Source: a virus
Direction: 5' to 3' (one strand)
Virus record (IMG/VR): IMGVR_UViG_3300027714_000098
Coordinates: 1 to 27,055 of that record
Length of the DNA: 27,055 bases
The translations under genes were made by a program, and so were the position numbers. The notes under the pieces are model-generated. The model saw nothing but the letters and a program-made list of their open reading frames with translations. It was not told the DNA's origin and did no database searches. How positions within the stretch are numbered: position 1 is the stretch's first letter; the number at the start of each line of letters is the position of its first letter. This document shows, piece after piece, positions 1 through 8,680 of this stretch.

Positions 1-1495
1 GATCGCCGGCATGTGTTGCTATAGAAGTTTCAGTAAATGCTACTGCATTGAATACTAGAGAACCACTCATTTGAGCAGAGCCACTTATATATAGATTTGT
101 CCCATATATAGAAGAAGCTGATACATGCGAACTAGCAGTTAATGAAGCTATTGATACATCACTATTAGAATCTAGACCCACTCCTGTAAGACTTGAACCA
201 TCACCATAGAAATAACTAGAAGATACATGACCACTTGCAGTTATATTTGTTGCAGATATAGTCGAAGTAGAAGACGCTCCACCACCAATAGTTAGTGCTT
301 GGGCATATATGGTTCCACTTGCACTTACCGTGGTAGCTACAAAGGCTGATGCTGTTATATTATTGGTCGTTGAATTATGATTGTCAGTAACATAATCCAA
401 TGTAAAACCATCTGCAGCAATATTACCAACAGTACCTGCATTTGTAGCATAGTCAGCAAAGTCTACATACCCATCTACATTACCTGCTGGCACGTATGAA
501 GCTGTTTCCGCAGTAACTGCATTGTTAACGGAGAAAGTAATAGCATCAGCATTAGCAACTGAATTAGCTACCGCAGCTAAAGAAGCTGAAGTTGCAGTGG
601 CAGCATTACCGGATGTATCTTGATTTAAAGTTGGAATATTATCAGAATAAACTTTTGTTGATTCACCTTGATCTACAGTCCAATCAATATGTTCATTTGC
701 TATAAATCCTGCTAAAGAATCATGATTAGGAGCAACTGCAGGTGTAGCATCATAATTAAGAGTTCCAGATGCATTCGTAGTTATCCTATGATTAGACCAG
801 GAGCTACTATTTGTTTGTCCAGTACCACCTTTACTTATTGGAACAGTATCTGATAATGTAGAACCAGCAGCTGGTACGGTTATATTTCCAGATCCATCAA
901 AAGCAACACCATTTATATTTACGGAAGAAGATAATTTAGTAGCTGTTGCAGCATTACCAGCTGTAGATTGATCCCATAACGGTACAGAGCCAGAAAGACC
1001 TGTGTATGGTACAGATGAGGCTGATACTGCATTATCTACGATACCAAATATATTAGACGAAGTTATATATGAAGCTGTGATATTGGTTAGACCAGAACCG
1101 TCACCGTAGAAATTAGTAGCATGAATGTTATTAGAAGCTGTTATACTACCAGTAAAATAATGATAGCTATCGGCATCAGTTCCCCAAGTATGATCACCAG
1201 CATGAGTTGCTATTGCAGTTTCTGTAAAAGCAATTGCATTGAAGTGAAGACTACCAGAAAATTCACTAGATCCACTAACCTTTAGAGTACCAGTTTCTAT
1301 TGCTGAGGAAGATATAGTTCCGCTAGCAGTTATGTCATTTGCAACAGATAGACTCTGTGTTAATGAAACATCACTACCACTAATAGATATTGGCAAAGCA
1401 GAACCTGTTCCATCTAAAAGACTACCACTACCTATTTGAATAAGTCGTTGGTATGTGTCTTGTATGAAAGATCCTGAGAGATTAAATTCAGACAT
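1..1495 (-). CDS. Tail fibre / adhesin protein, 3' end outside window
   Basis: I translated this frame by hand. From the ATG at 1493-1495 it has no stop to the left edge, so at least 498 residues are present and the C-terminus is missing. The protein is rich in Ser, Gly, Ala, Thr and Asn and poor in Cys, as in trimeric phage fibres. It has typical fibre motifs: FYGDGSGLTN and FYGDGSSLTG, ISKGGTGQT, AGNAATATKL and an IANEHIDWTVDQG segment. A block near the N-terminus (SGSLHFNAIAFTETAIATHAGD, split here as SGSLHFNAIAF then TETAIATHAGD) recurs almost unchanged at the left edge, so the protein is built from modules of about 390 residues. AGG (GATAGG) lies about 5 nt before the ATG. It follows the 192-aa gene by 15 nt and is probably the distal gene of the fibre operon. 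The role in receptor binding is inferred from composition and context. No known fibre was identified. Confidence 0.8.
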   Translation of the reverse strand, partial: MSEFNLSGSFIQDTYQRLIQIGSGSLLDGTGSALPISISGSDVSLTQSLSVANDITASGTISSSAIETGTLKVSGSSEFSGSLHFNAIAFTETAIATHAGDHTWGTDADSYHYFTGSITASNNIHATNFYGDGSGLTNITASYITSSNIFGIVDNAVSASSVPYTGLSGSVPLWDQSTAGNAATATKLSSSVNINGVAFDGSGNITVPAAGSTLSDTVPISKGGTGQTNSSSWSNHRITTNASGTLNYDATPAVAPNHDSLAGFIANEHIDWTVDQGESTKVYSDNIPTLNQDTSGNAATATSASLAAVANSVANADAITFSVNNAVTAETASYVPAGNVDGYVDFADYATNAGTVGNIAADGFTLDYVTDNHNSTTNNITASAFVATTVSASGTIYAQALTIGGGASSTSTISATNITASGHVSSSYFYGDGSSLTGVGLDSNSDVSIASLTASSHVSASSIYGTNLYISGSAQMSGSLVFNAVAFTETSIATHAGD

Positions 1496-1510
1496 AACTA
1501 CCTATCCAGT

Positions 1511-2089
1511 TTATTTTCGTTTTTCTAATACTTTTAAAAGCTTAGTGATAACCGGACCTTTTTGATCTTCTTTTACTTTTTCAGTTACAATATATTCTGC
1601 TATAATATTATTCAATTTATCTTTTTTAATGTGTAAATTATCAATATTTATATTTTCTTTTATGAGCATTTTCATTATCGCAACCACATGATTCTTTTCA
1701 GATAACGTTGGCTTTGAAGCTTCTTTCTGAGATTTTATTTCTACAGATGTTTTTGCTTCAATAATAGACTTTGCACTTTGTTGAGATTTTATTTCAACTT
1801 TTATAGACTTAGCTGTATCAACAGAAAATGTAGATTCCCAAGGTGTAAAAAAAGTATCTTCGGCGATAACTTCTAGTCTTATAGCACCACTTGTATTTTC
1901 ATCTAGTAAACCTTTAAGTCTTCTTACAGGTACACTTACGTTACCAGAATCATCGATAGTTCCATTGAAAAGTAGTGAAAAGTTTTCAGCTTCAACTACT
2001 AATCTGGCACTCGATTTTTTTAATGAAGCACCTTCTAATTTTATACGAGCTTCAAAATTTTCTATTTTATCAGTGAATAATTTGTACAT
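1511..2089 (-). CDS. Hypothetical virion-associated protein, 192 aa
   Basis: The function is not recognised. Residues about 1-95 have alternating hydrophobic residues suggestive of a beta-sandwich (for example RLVVEAENFSLLFNGTIDD and IRLEVIAEDTFFTPWESTF). A linker follows that is rich in Lys, Ser and Glu and contains VEIKSQ twice. The last 70 residues are charged and look helical. A small Ig-like domain plus helical tail would suit a minor capsid, head-decoration or tail-accessory protein, but this is inference. The ATG overlaps the end of the 101-aa gene upstream by 20 nt, so the two are probably coupled. AGAGGAAG lies a little farther than usual (about 10 nt) before the start. Its place between fibre genes argues for a late structural or assembly role. 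Confidence 0.7.
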   Translation of the reverse strand: MYKLFTDKIENFEARIKLEGASLKKSSARLVVEAENFSLLFNGTIDDSGNVSVPVRRLKGLLDENTSGAIRLEVIAEDTFFTPWESTFSVDTAKSIKVEIKSQQSAKSIIEAKTSVEIKSQKEASKPTLSEKNHVVAIMKMLIKENINIDNLHIKKDKLNNIIAEYIVTEKVKEDQKGPVITKLLKVLEKRK

Positions 2090-2375
2090 TTTTCTTTACT
2101 TCCTCTACTATTAATTTTACATCTTCAACATAAGCTTTTATGTTTGATACTTCTTTTTTTTCATCATATACTTCGACATCATTAAGATACATAATAAGAC
2201 GGATTAATTTCTTTTTCTTCTTATCGTCGAGTTTTTCGAGTTCTTCTGGTAATCTATCTGGGAAACCTTTAGCACCCAACTCTTCCAATATCTCACGGAC
2301 ATCATCCCATAAGTAAGAGTTACTATTCCAAAGAATAGCTGCTTTATCCCATGATATTTTAGAACCGAATCTCAT
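2070..2375 (-). CDS. Hypothetical small protein, WDKAAILW-type, 101 aa
   Basis: A short acidic and basic, mostly helical protein. The N-terminal third holds three Trp residues in a W-D-K-A-A-x-L-W / L-W-D-D-V pattern, followed by a charged helix with five Lys in a row (DDKKKKKLIRLIMYL). My recollection is that Trp-rich small proteins with a similar helix occur beside fibre genes in marine T4-like phages; I could not test this. The ATG has no Shine-Dalgarno sequence. Instead, the 12-nt element GATATTTATATA directly abuts the start codon. An in-frame stop just upstream and the lack of another early Met fix this as the only likely start. It overlaps the next gene by 20 nt. Function unknown. Confidence 0.7.
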   Translation of the reverse strand: MRFGSKISWDKAAILWNSNSYLWDDVREILEELGAKGFPDRLPEELEKLDDKKKKKLIRLIMYLNDVEVYDEKKEVSNIKAYVEDVKLIVEEVKKNVQIIH

Positions 2376-2387
2376 TATATAAATATC
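2376..2387 (-). promoter_or_regulatory. Recurrent intergenic element, copy 1
   Basis: Coding strand reads GATATTTATATA and ends exactly at the ATG of the 101-aa gene; it starts 10 nt after the TAA of the upstream fibre gene. It matches four other gaps in this window. It is the reverse complement of the T4 late box TATAAATA. Whether it is a promoter, a processing site or something else is not known. Here a promoter would give a transcript starting inside the gene. Confidence 0.45.
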
Positions 2388-2397
2388 TCACAACTCA

Positions 2398-2973
2398 TTA
2401 ATATGTCCCACCATCTATGGGTCCAAAATAAGAAGATGCTGATATTCCTCCAGTAGCCAATACCCTTACTACTTCACGAGGAGGTTGGGCTATTGTTGTT
2501 GTGTCTGTAGGGTCTGTAGTTAGAAATACTATATCTCCTGCTGTACCATCTACGTTTGCATTGGTACATATAGAATATATTGCTGCTGAATCTCCAGGAT
2601 TCCCTGATTCGTTTTCATCGTTCCATTTTACGCCACCCATATTATCGCCGACTACAGCTTTACTGCCATCTCTATCATAAGATATTTCTATTATTGATCC
2701 GGTAGAAGTTGTTCGTTTGACAGTTTTTATTTCGCCAGAGATTTCAAAATCCTTTGTTGGAGAAGATGTGTTTATACCAATCCTACCAGATGATGAATAA
2801 TAGAACGGAATGCGATCATCTGATCCACTAAATGATGCGGATGGTATTCTCAATTGTACACTTTTGCCATCAGACGGGTCCAATAACCATTCACCCTTTA
2901 TTTGACTAGCAGATACTTCACCATTGACATCTGCAGACCCACTTGAAAATTGGACTTTTCTAAATCTCGACAT
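2398..2973 (-). CDS. Short tail-fibre-like protein, 191 aa
   Basis: A beta-rich, Ser/Gly-rich protein. The middle contains GRIGINTSSPTKDFEISG, which is the I-G-I-x-T-x-S-P-x-x-x-F/L-x-I/V-x-G repeat often seen in trimeric fibres and in the stalks of S74-chaperone proteins. The C-terminus ends in GGISASSYFGPIDGGTY. The reading frame has two nearby ATGs. I chose the one at 2971-2973 because GGAGG lies exactly 6 nt upstream of it, while the ATG at 2977-2979 abuts the GGAGG. The 5' end overlaps the 3' end of the S74 fibre gene, so the pair is translationally coupled. It has no S74 domain of its own and may be an accessory adhesin or a partner in the same fibre. Confidence 0.75.
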   Translation of the reverse strand: MSRFRKVQFSSGSADVNGEVSASQIKGEWLLDPSDGKSVQLRIPSASFSGSDDRIPFYYSSSGRIGINTSSPTKDFEISGEIKTVKRTTSTGSIIEISYDRDGSKAVVGDNMGGVKWNDENESGNPGDSAAIYSICTNANVDGTAGDIVFLTTDPTDTTTIAQPPREVVRVLATGGISASSYFGPIDGGTY

Positions 2974-4231
2974 TATCATCCTCCATATTATCTATCCTCG
3001 TTTCTAATTCTAAAATCTTGCTATAGGCATCCTGCAGAGATTTCATCAGTAGTGGAATATATTTAGCATACGCAACGGTCATATATTTAAAGTCTTCATC
3101 GCCAGGTTTTAAGTCATTTAATATATTATAGTCTTCATAATCAGAGACTGCTGGCGGATAACCTTTTTTGGCCTGCTGAGCTATTACCCCCGTCCTGTTT
3201 ACGTCACTAGTTTTATATTTAAAATCAACTATATCTATCTCTAACAAATCAGCTATACCAAATTTCGTAGGTTGAATATCTTTCTTTCTACGAATATCTG
3301 AAGACTCTTTGAATTCGGTTCCACCGGATCCATCTCCATCGATCTGTCCTATTACTGTACCATCCCCATCTTGGAAGTGCATAAAATTGTTGGTGTTTTT
3401 GGGATTTGTATTTGGCCCTAAACGTATTATAACACCATCTGCTTCGTCATCAGTGCTACTATTCCAAAATCTAGCAATAAAGTTTGTTTGAGAATCTTTT
3501 ACGTCAAGTTTATAAGATGGTGATGCTGTGCCAATTCCGACTTGTCGGTCGTCGTTGATCATCATCGCTACTTTAGAGCCGGTAGCATATGAATCTGTCG
3601 TACCAAAATACATTTTAGTACCATACGACCCATCGGACCTTACATAGATACCTGCTTGAGCAGTAGCTCCAGATCCTGCATCAGAGGCACCAAACGTTAT
3701 TGCTCCTCCGTGATGATCAGTACTAACTCCAGGATCTAGATGTATGGTTCCTGTTGTTAAGCCAGGGGCAGTGTCACTCCAATAAGCGGAACCACCTTCA
3801 AAAATTGACTTTCCAACAATATGTATTTTTCCATCTGGGCTATCAGTACCTATGCCGATATTATTATTAGATCCATCTATAGTTAAACCATTTCCACCAC
3901 CAGTTATAGTATTGGAATTTTTAATCCTAAATTTATCTACACCTTGTTCTTGACCTACTATCCATGTACCGCCGCCATAAAATCCTATAACACCATCACC
4001 ATCGGATCCACCAGATTGTATTTTAAGACCTGGTGTATGATCATAATTTTTTATCTCTACAAGACCATGAGTTGTCAAGGTTGGGTTAGATGCTCCCGAG
4101 CCAGATATTGTTACAGCTGATGCAAATAAAGTATTTTCATGGGAATGGTCCGAAGCTTGTGTTAAAATTAAATTTGAATTTTCACGTTTAAATTTAAAAA
4201 CATGTCCATTTGATAAAGATTTTTCTGCCAT
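2960..4231 (-). CDS. Tail fibre/spike with C-terminal S74 intramolecular chaperone
   Basis: A receptor-contacting fibre of 423 residues that ends in a self-cleaving chaperone. Residues 1-300 are Gly/Ser/Asp-rich beta structure with two copies of the GIGT-x-SP repeat (IGIGTDSPDGKIHIVGKS and VGIGTASPSYKLDVKDS). From about residue 309 the S74 (endosialidase chaperone) signature begins: ESSDIRRKKDI, then GVIAQQ and YMTVAYAKYIPLLMKSLQD, closing with a coiled coil (ILELETRIDNME). In the family the chaperone folds the trimer and then cuts itself off just before the Ser of the Ser-Asp pair, here about Ser311. Start ATG has AGGAG 7 nt upstream. It lies 10 nt after the 784-aa gene. The S74 call is strong. 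The ligand is unknown. Confidence 0.9.
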   Translation of the reverse strand: MAEKSLSNGHVFKFKRENSNLILTQASDHSHENTLFASAVTISGSGASNPTLTTHGLVEIKNYDHTPGLKIQSGGSDGDGVIGFYGGGTWIVGQEQGVDKFRIKNSNTITGGGNGLTIDGSNNNIGIGTDSPDGKIHIVGKSIFEGGSAYWSDTAPGLTTGTIHLDPGVSTDHHGGAITFGASDAGSGATAQAGIYVRSDGSYGTKMYFGTTDSYATGSKVAMMINDDRQVGIGTASPSYKLDVKDSQTNFIARFWNSSTDDEADGVIIRLGPNTNPKNTNNFMHFQDGDGTVIGQIDGDGSGGTEFKESSDIRRKKDIQPTKFGIADLLEIDIVDFKYKTSDVNRTGVIAQQAKKGYPPAVSDYEDYNILNDLKPGDEDFKYMTVAYAKYIPLLMKSLQDAYSKILELETRIDNMEDDNVEI

Positions 4232-4241
4232 TAGTTAACTC

Positions 4242-6596
4242 CTATCTATTGACCGCTGCTTCTAAATAGCCACCAGAAATGTTACCATCATCGTATGAAC
4301 AGCCATCTATATTTACTATTATTTGAACTTCTGCAGATTGACTAGCTGCGGCATTCGGGATTATAATATCTTTTATTATTCCAGGATCTACATCCAATTG
4401 CATATTCATAGTTATATCTCCTCCACCAGAACCATCAAATAATAAATTTATTCCTCCAGTAACTGATTGTGTATAATTAGCTACATTACCTGAATTAATT
4501 ACTACATATTTTTCAGAAAAGTTTACTGCTGAAACTAATCCCTCAAAAGAAACATTACCAGTTGCTGCTGACATACTGATGTTTGTTTTGCCTTGAGGTC
4601 CAATGGTTAGATTACCAGAACCATCTACACGAAGTGCACTCTTGGTAGCTGAATCATGCCCAACTCTCATTGTAGCACCAAACTTACCAACTTCAACATT
4701 ATTATCAATAATAGCTAATCCAGCAGAAGTTATATCTGCATAGGTTGTTGTGTCGTCACCATAAGCTCTAACACCATCTGCATTCAATTTTAATTTTACA
4801 TTAGCTTCTGCTGAGGCAACACCATCATAAAAATTTGTAGTAGTACCAAATCGAGCAAGTCCAAAATCTGGGGATTGTCCAGAAGTTGATATTTCAACAG
4901 CATCATTTGCAAGAACTAATTGTGCAACATAACCATCAATAGTTGTTTGTTGTGCAGAAGAAGAAGCTAAAGCATATCCTGCACTTGATGAAGCTGCATT
5001 AGCTGTTAATTGAGCTGCTGATGCACTAGCTGCTGCATTGTCTGCATAACCTTGAGCAGCTGTCTGTGCATTAGAAGCACTTGTTGCTGCATTATCAGCA
5101 AATCCTTGAGCTGCATTAGTAGCAGCTGTCTGTGCATTAGATGCCGAAGTAGCTGCATTGTCTGCAAATCCTTGAGCTGCAGTTTCTGCTGCTGATGCGC
5201 TTAGAGATGCAGAGTAACCAAAATCAACTTCTGAAGTAGAGCTAGGACCAATAGTTATTGTTCCAGTAATTGCTAAATCAGTTCCATCCCACACTAGTTT
5301 GTCTTCTAAACTAAACTTACCTGAATTGTCCACATAGAATTGGGTATTTTCATCTCCATGAGTACCTATACCCACGAACATTTTATCAGACTGTAATTTG
5401 ATTCCACCAATCATACCAGAAGATGCAGAAATTGCACCCTTCAAATAGACATTATCGGTATATAAACCAGTCTGGCCTGTAAGGTCCCCAAAGCTAGTTG
5501 AACTACCTAGACTACCTAAATTTCCCAATAATACTTTCGTTTCTAAATCATCAACACCTGAACCAGTACGCTCAACCATTTCCATATATGGAGCATAGTC
5601 ACCAGAAGATCCATTAAGAAGTATGTAGCCAGATCCAGAAGCAGCTTTAGAAACTATCACTTGTCCTGAAGACATTGTTGGTATTGCACCACTACGAGAA
5701 ACCATTAAAATACCAGAGCCAGTAGATTCTATCTTGAAAGTTTCTTCTGTAAAGCCTGTTGATGACGTAGCCTTAGCAACTAAATATTCACCGACTACAA
5801 ACCCATTTGAAGACTCTACAGAAAATGTTGCATTGGTTGAGATGATATCGGAGCCAGAGATTGTTGTAGCATTTGCAATTATTACTGCACCACCTACAGC
5901 ACTTATAGTATCTTTTTCGAATACTGCCGTTGATAGAGTTCCTCTAATTCTTGCTTCTTCGAATTCTGCTACACCGTCTGAACCTATCTTCCAACCTTGA
6001 CCTGTACCTACTAAAGAGGATTGGAAGTTTGTTGTTTGGATATTACCATCTGAATTTATTATTAAATTACTAGCTTGTAAGCGATCGGATGAAATAGCCC
6101 ATCCGGCAATAGAAGATGTACCAGGAGTAAAATCTACATTATAGTTGCCAGCAGCATCTCCAGAAAATTTAGCTACACCGGAACTGGATATATAAGCTTT
6201 TGCATTAGAAGCAGTTGCTCCTGCAGGAACGAATAAATTATTAACAGACAGATCAGCATTGATCGTAGTTCCTGCACCAATTATAAGACTACTATTAGCA
6301 GGATCTAAATGGAATAGAGATGATGATATTTCTATGTTGCCTGATGAACCCGATATGTATTGAGTTGATGGTGTCCCGATAAAGAATTTCTTAGCTTTAA
6401 TATCTAATTCGGCACCAGTAGACGATGCATCGAATTTTAGATAAGATTCAGATCCAGCAACTAATTCCATACCTACACCAGAATAGCTACTACCACTTAA
6501 TTCTTCTGAACCAGACCACATCATCCAACCTTTAGGTCCAGTACCATCAGAGGCTGATGCGAATCCCTTATAATCTATTGTACGTATATTAGCCAT
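4242..6596 (-). CDS. Large tail fibre / tail-tip protein with Ala-rich repeats, 784 aa
   Basis: A long beta-rich protein with many SGSSG-type turns and motifs common in tail-tip and J-like host-specificity proteins: GWAISSDRL, GWKIGSDGVAEFEEARIRG, LLGNLGSLG and GLYTDNVYLKGAI. Residues about 465-540 form an alanine-rich repeat block (near-identical units of the type AAQGFADNAATSASNAQT, three copies), which looks like an Ala-type trimeric coiled coil. The last 150 residues return to beta structure. The start is one base after the TAA of the upstream gene. AAAGGAA is too far away (about 17 nt) for a good Shine-Dalgarno, so coupling is likely. The role as fibre, tip or wedge-attached adhesin is inferred from composition and position. 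Confidence 0.8.
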   Translation of the reverse strand: MANIRTIDYKGFASASDGTGPKGWMMWSGSEELSGSSYSGVGMELVAGSESYLKFDASSTGAELDIKAKKFFIGTPSTQYISGSSGNIEISSSLFHLDPANSSLIIGAGTTINADLSVNNLFVPAGATASNAKAYISSSGVAKFSGDAAGNYNVDFTPGTSSIAGWAISSDRLQASNLIINSDGNIQTTNFQSSLVGTGQGWKIGSDGVAEFEEARIRGTLSTAVFEKDTISAVGGAVIIANATTISGSDIISTNATFSVESSNGFVVGEYLVAKATSSTGFTEETFKIESTGSGILMVSRSGAIPTMSSGQVIVSKAASGSGYILLNGSSGDYAPYMEMVERTGSGVDDLETKVLLGNLGSLGSSTSFGDLTGQTGLYTDNVYLKGAISASSGMIGGIKLQSDKMFVGIGTHGDENTQFYVDNSGKFSLEDKLVWDGTDLAITGTITIGPSSTSEVDFGYSASLSASAAETAAQGFADNAATSASNAQTAATNAAQGFADNAATSASNAQTAAQGYADNAAASASAAQLTANAASSSAGYALASSSAQQTTIDGYVAQLVLANDAVEISTSGQSPDFGLARFGTTTNFYDGVASAEANVKLKLNADGVRAYGDDTTTYADITSAGLAIIDNNVEVGKFGATMRVGHDSATKSALRVDGSGNLTIGPQGKTNISMSAATGNVSFEGLVSAVNFSEKYVVINSGNVANYTQSVTGGINLLFDGSGGGDITMNMQLDVDPGIIKDIIIPNAAASQSAEVQIIVNIDGCSYDDGNISGGYLEAAVNR
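4980..5200 (-). repeat. Tandem repeats encoding an Ala/Ser/Asn coiled coil
   Basis: Within the 784-aa fibre, three nearly identical units encode AAQGFADNAATSASNAQT, the last as AAQGYADNAAASASAAQL. Units 1 and 2 are separated by an AATN insertion. Conservation at both DNA and protein level makes the tract a likely site of slippage or recombination that changes fibre length. Boundaries are approximate. Confidence 0.75.
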
Positions 6597-6597
6597 A

Positions 6598-8625
6598 TTA
6601 TTGTGCCGATATTCCTTTCATTAATATTCCATTACCAATTACCAAGCTACCTTCAATTGTATTATTTTCTCCAGTTACAGATGTATTACCACCAACCCAT
6701 GCTAAGGATTGAGTATATGATGTATGGATTAATTCACTATTATTATCATAAAGTTCAAACTTAAAATCGAATATATCATTCTGTTGAGTGTCTGCAAACA
6801 TTCTGAATTCTGCTGATGTATGATTGGGAGTAAACCCTGATTGTTTGACCGATTGAAATGATACATTTGCCACATGCCAACGCCCGGATATCACTTCAAA
6901 TATCAGAGAAGCATGACCATTTTTATATGTACTAAAATTGTAAACTAATTCATGTTCTGCAGATTCTGGCTCTTGACTGATTTCCACCGTTGTCGTATTA
7001 GATACTGCTAGATTGGTACCATTAGCTCCTCTTGCTGATGTTTGAGCAATGGATGCTTTATTAGTAGTACTAGTAGGCACCACAACACCTGTACCTATAT
7101 TGGAGATGGTATCTAATAAAACCTTATCAACTGTTTCAGATGGTGATGCAACTGCTGAACCAGATATATAGACCTTGATCTTAGATCCATCCAACCCATC
7201 ATCTATATCTTCAGAAGCTAATTTAAAGGATACTTGATAGTTTCCATTCTTAAATAATTCGACTCCTGAAGTGTTTGAGCCATCTCCATTAAAGTCCGCA
7301 GATTTCATTTTGAATTGAACTCTGGCATCTTCTCTTGTATTTGCAAAATTATCTTTTAGATTTTCACTACCAGATATAACTACAGCTCCCATGAATCTTG
7401 ACGAGTTTGATGATGTTATAGGTAAACTACCAACTGCCGAAGCTACACCTTGATAGCTAGCTTCCCAATAGGAATCTATGGTTGATTGCTCTGTGAAGTT
7501 CCCTAGAAGCTTTTCCAAGGCAAAGGCATCATCTTTAGCTAAAAGTTCACTATTATCTAGATCAACTTCTACTGCCAATTCATACTTTTGGAAGCCCTGA
7601 CTTCTCTTCAAAACTTTAATTCTTCGTAAGTCTCCGCACATAGGATCTAATTCAGATATATCAATCTTAGCCCAAGATTCAAAATTTAATTGTTGGGTTG
7701 CCCAGGTTATATCTTGTTGGTATGTATGAGAATATAATGCATAATTAAAACCTGATACATTTGTAGAAAATGTTTGAGTTAGACTGTTCCCAGCCCTTTC
7801 GGAAATGGTGAAGTCTATTGCTGGAGCATATGAACTATTAACTTTTGCTTTAGTATCATTTACTATTTCGACAATCTGAGTTGCCCAGTAATCTTGAGTT
7901 TGGCCTCCAGGTCCTGTAACCGATAAGACTTGGTCAGTTGGTAAAGTTGGGGTTATATCTGTAAACGCTACTGTTGAACCAACCATTGAAGAACTGAAAT
8001 ATGCAGAAGGCGTTGTTAAATAACCGAAGCCTTGTCCTGGAGAGAATCCTGCCTGGTCTGTTGAATATTCATAATTAATACTATCACCAGTGGATTCTGT
8101 TATTGCAGTTGTTACGCCGCCAGATGGAACTAAATATTCTCGGACCAATTCTTTTATTTTTATTACTGGGGGAGTTTTTAATATGACCCTAGTTTTATTT
8201 TCCCTAAAAGGATATATTCTTATTCTTTTGGTCCATTTAACATTGAGCTTATTTTGCCAGGATTTTGGTACTGAATTACCGTTTGGTCTTTTCTCGGCTT
8301 CACCAGCTATAGTAATCCAACCTATACCAGTAGGCGTAGATTCGTATACATAAATGCTAATAGCTCTCTTATTAGTACCAGTTTCAATATATTGGTTTAC
8401 TTCATGAAATATAGGGTTGCCATTAGAATCGGTAATCTCTAATTCGATATTTGAGCCTGGCTTCAATAAATCATTATTACCACCAATCAACAAAAGATTT
8501 TTACCACCAGTAAGATAACTAGGAATTTCTGCTACTTGGAAGTAAGTAGAGTCTGGATCTGTGTCTGCTATAAGCATTGACGTTTCTCTCAGATATTTGG
8601 GTTGGTTCAGTTTTATGAACGGCAT
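6598..8625 (-). CDS. Structural protein, baseplate/proximal-fibre type, 675 aa
   Basis: A large protein without membrane segments or a signal peptide. It starts with MPFIKLNQPKYLRETSMLIAD and has a beta-rich N-terminal region of about 150 residues (IELEITDSNGNPIFHE; GIGWITIAGEAE) followed by a basic segment (KWTKRIRIYPFRENKTRVILKTPP). The C-terminal region reads as a chain of beta domains (FDFKFELYDNNSELIHTSYTQ; NTIEGSLVIGNGILMKGIS). The position after the replication cassette and before the fibres suggests a baseplate-proximal or fibre-connecting protein. Function is inferred, not recognised. AGGAG lies 5 nt before the ATG. The 5' leader carries a 6-bp hairpin and the recurrent AT-rich element. 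Confidence 0.7.
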   Translation of the reverse strand: MPFIKLNQPKYLRETSMLIADTDPDSTYFQVAEIPSYLTGGKNLLLIGGNNDLLKPGSNIELEITDSNGNPIFHEVNQYIETGTNKRAISIYVYESTPTGIGWITIAGEAEKRPNGNSVPKSWQNKLNVKWTKRIRIYPFRENKTRVILKTPPVIKIKELVREYLVPSGGVTTAITESTGDSINYEYSTDQAGFSPGQGFGYLTTPSAYFSSSMVGSTVAFTDITPTLPTDQVLSVTGPGGQTQDYWATQIVEIVNDTKAKVNSSYAPAIDFTISERAGNSLTQTFSTNVSGFNYALYSHTYQQDITWATQQLNFESWAKIDISELDPMCGDLRRIKVLKRSQGFQKYELAVEVDLDNSELLAKDDAFALEKLLGNFTEQSTIDSYWEASYQGVASAVGSLPITSSNSSRFMGAVVISGSENLKDNFANTREDARVQFKMKSADFNGDGSNTSGVELFKNGNYQVSFKLASEDIDDGLDGSKIKVYISGSAVASPSETVDKVLLDTISNIGTGVVVPTSTTNKASIAQTSARGANGTNLAVSNTTTVEISQEPESAEHELVYNFSTYKNGHASLIFEVISGRWHVANVSFQSVKQSGFTPNHTSAEFRMFADTQQNDIFDFKFELYDNNSELIHTSYTQSLAWVGGNTSVTGENNTIEGSLVIGNGILMKGISAQ

Positions 8626-8645
8626 TAAATCTCCTAGTATATACC

Positions 8646-8662
8646 CTCACTATTGAAGTGAG
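8646..8662 (-). promoter_or_regulatory. Hairpin in the leader of the 675-aa gene
   Basis: Coding strand CTCACT-TCAAT-AGTGAG gives a 6-bp stem with a 5-nt loop. It lies between the recurrent AT-rich element and the AGGAG ribosome site. It lacks a T-run, so it is not an intrinsic terminator. A stabilising 5' stem-loop is possible. Confidence 0.4.
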
Positions 8663-8666
8663 ATCG

Positions 8667-8678
8667 AATATAAATATC
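8667..8678 (-). promoter_or_regulatory. Recurrent intergenic element, copy 2
   Basis: Coding strand GATATTTATATT, beginning 2 nt after the TGA of the SbcD-SbcC gene and about 41 nt before the ATG of the 675-aa gene. The placement allows a promoter for the fibre genes. It could equally mark the 3' end of the replication cassette. Confidence 0.45.
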
Positions 8679-8680
8679 TA

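Noticed and set aside
4980-5200. Repeats as a CRISPR array
   Set aside because: Repeats are in frame, have no regular spacers and encode a Ala-rich coiled coil.
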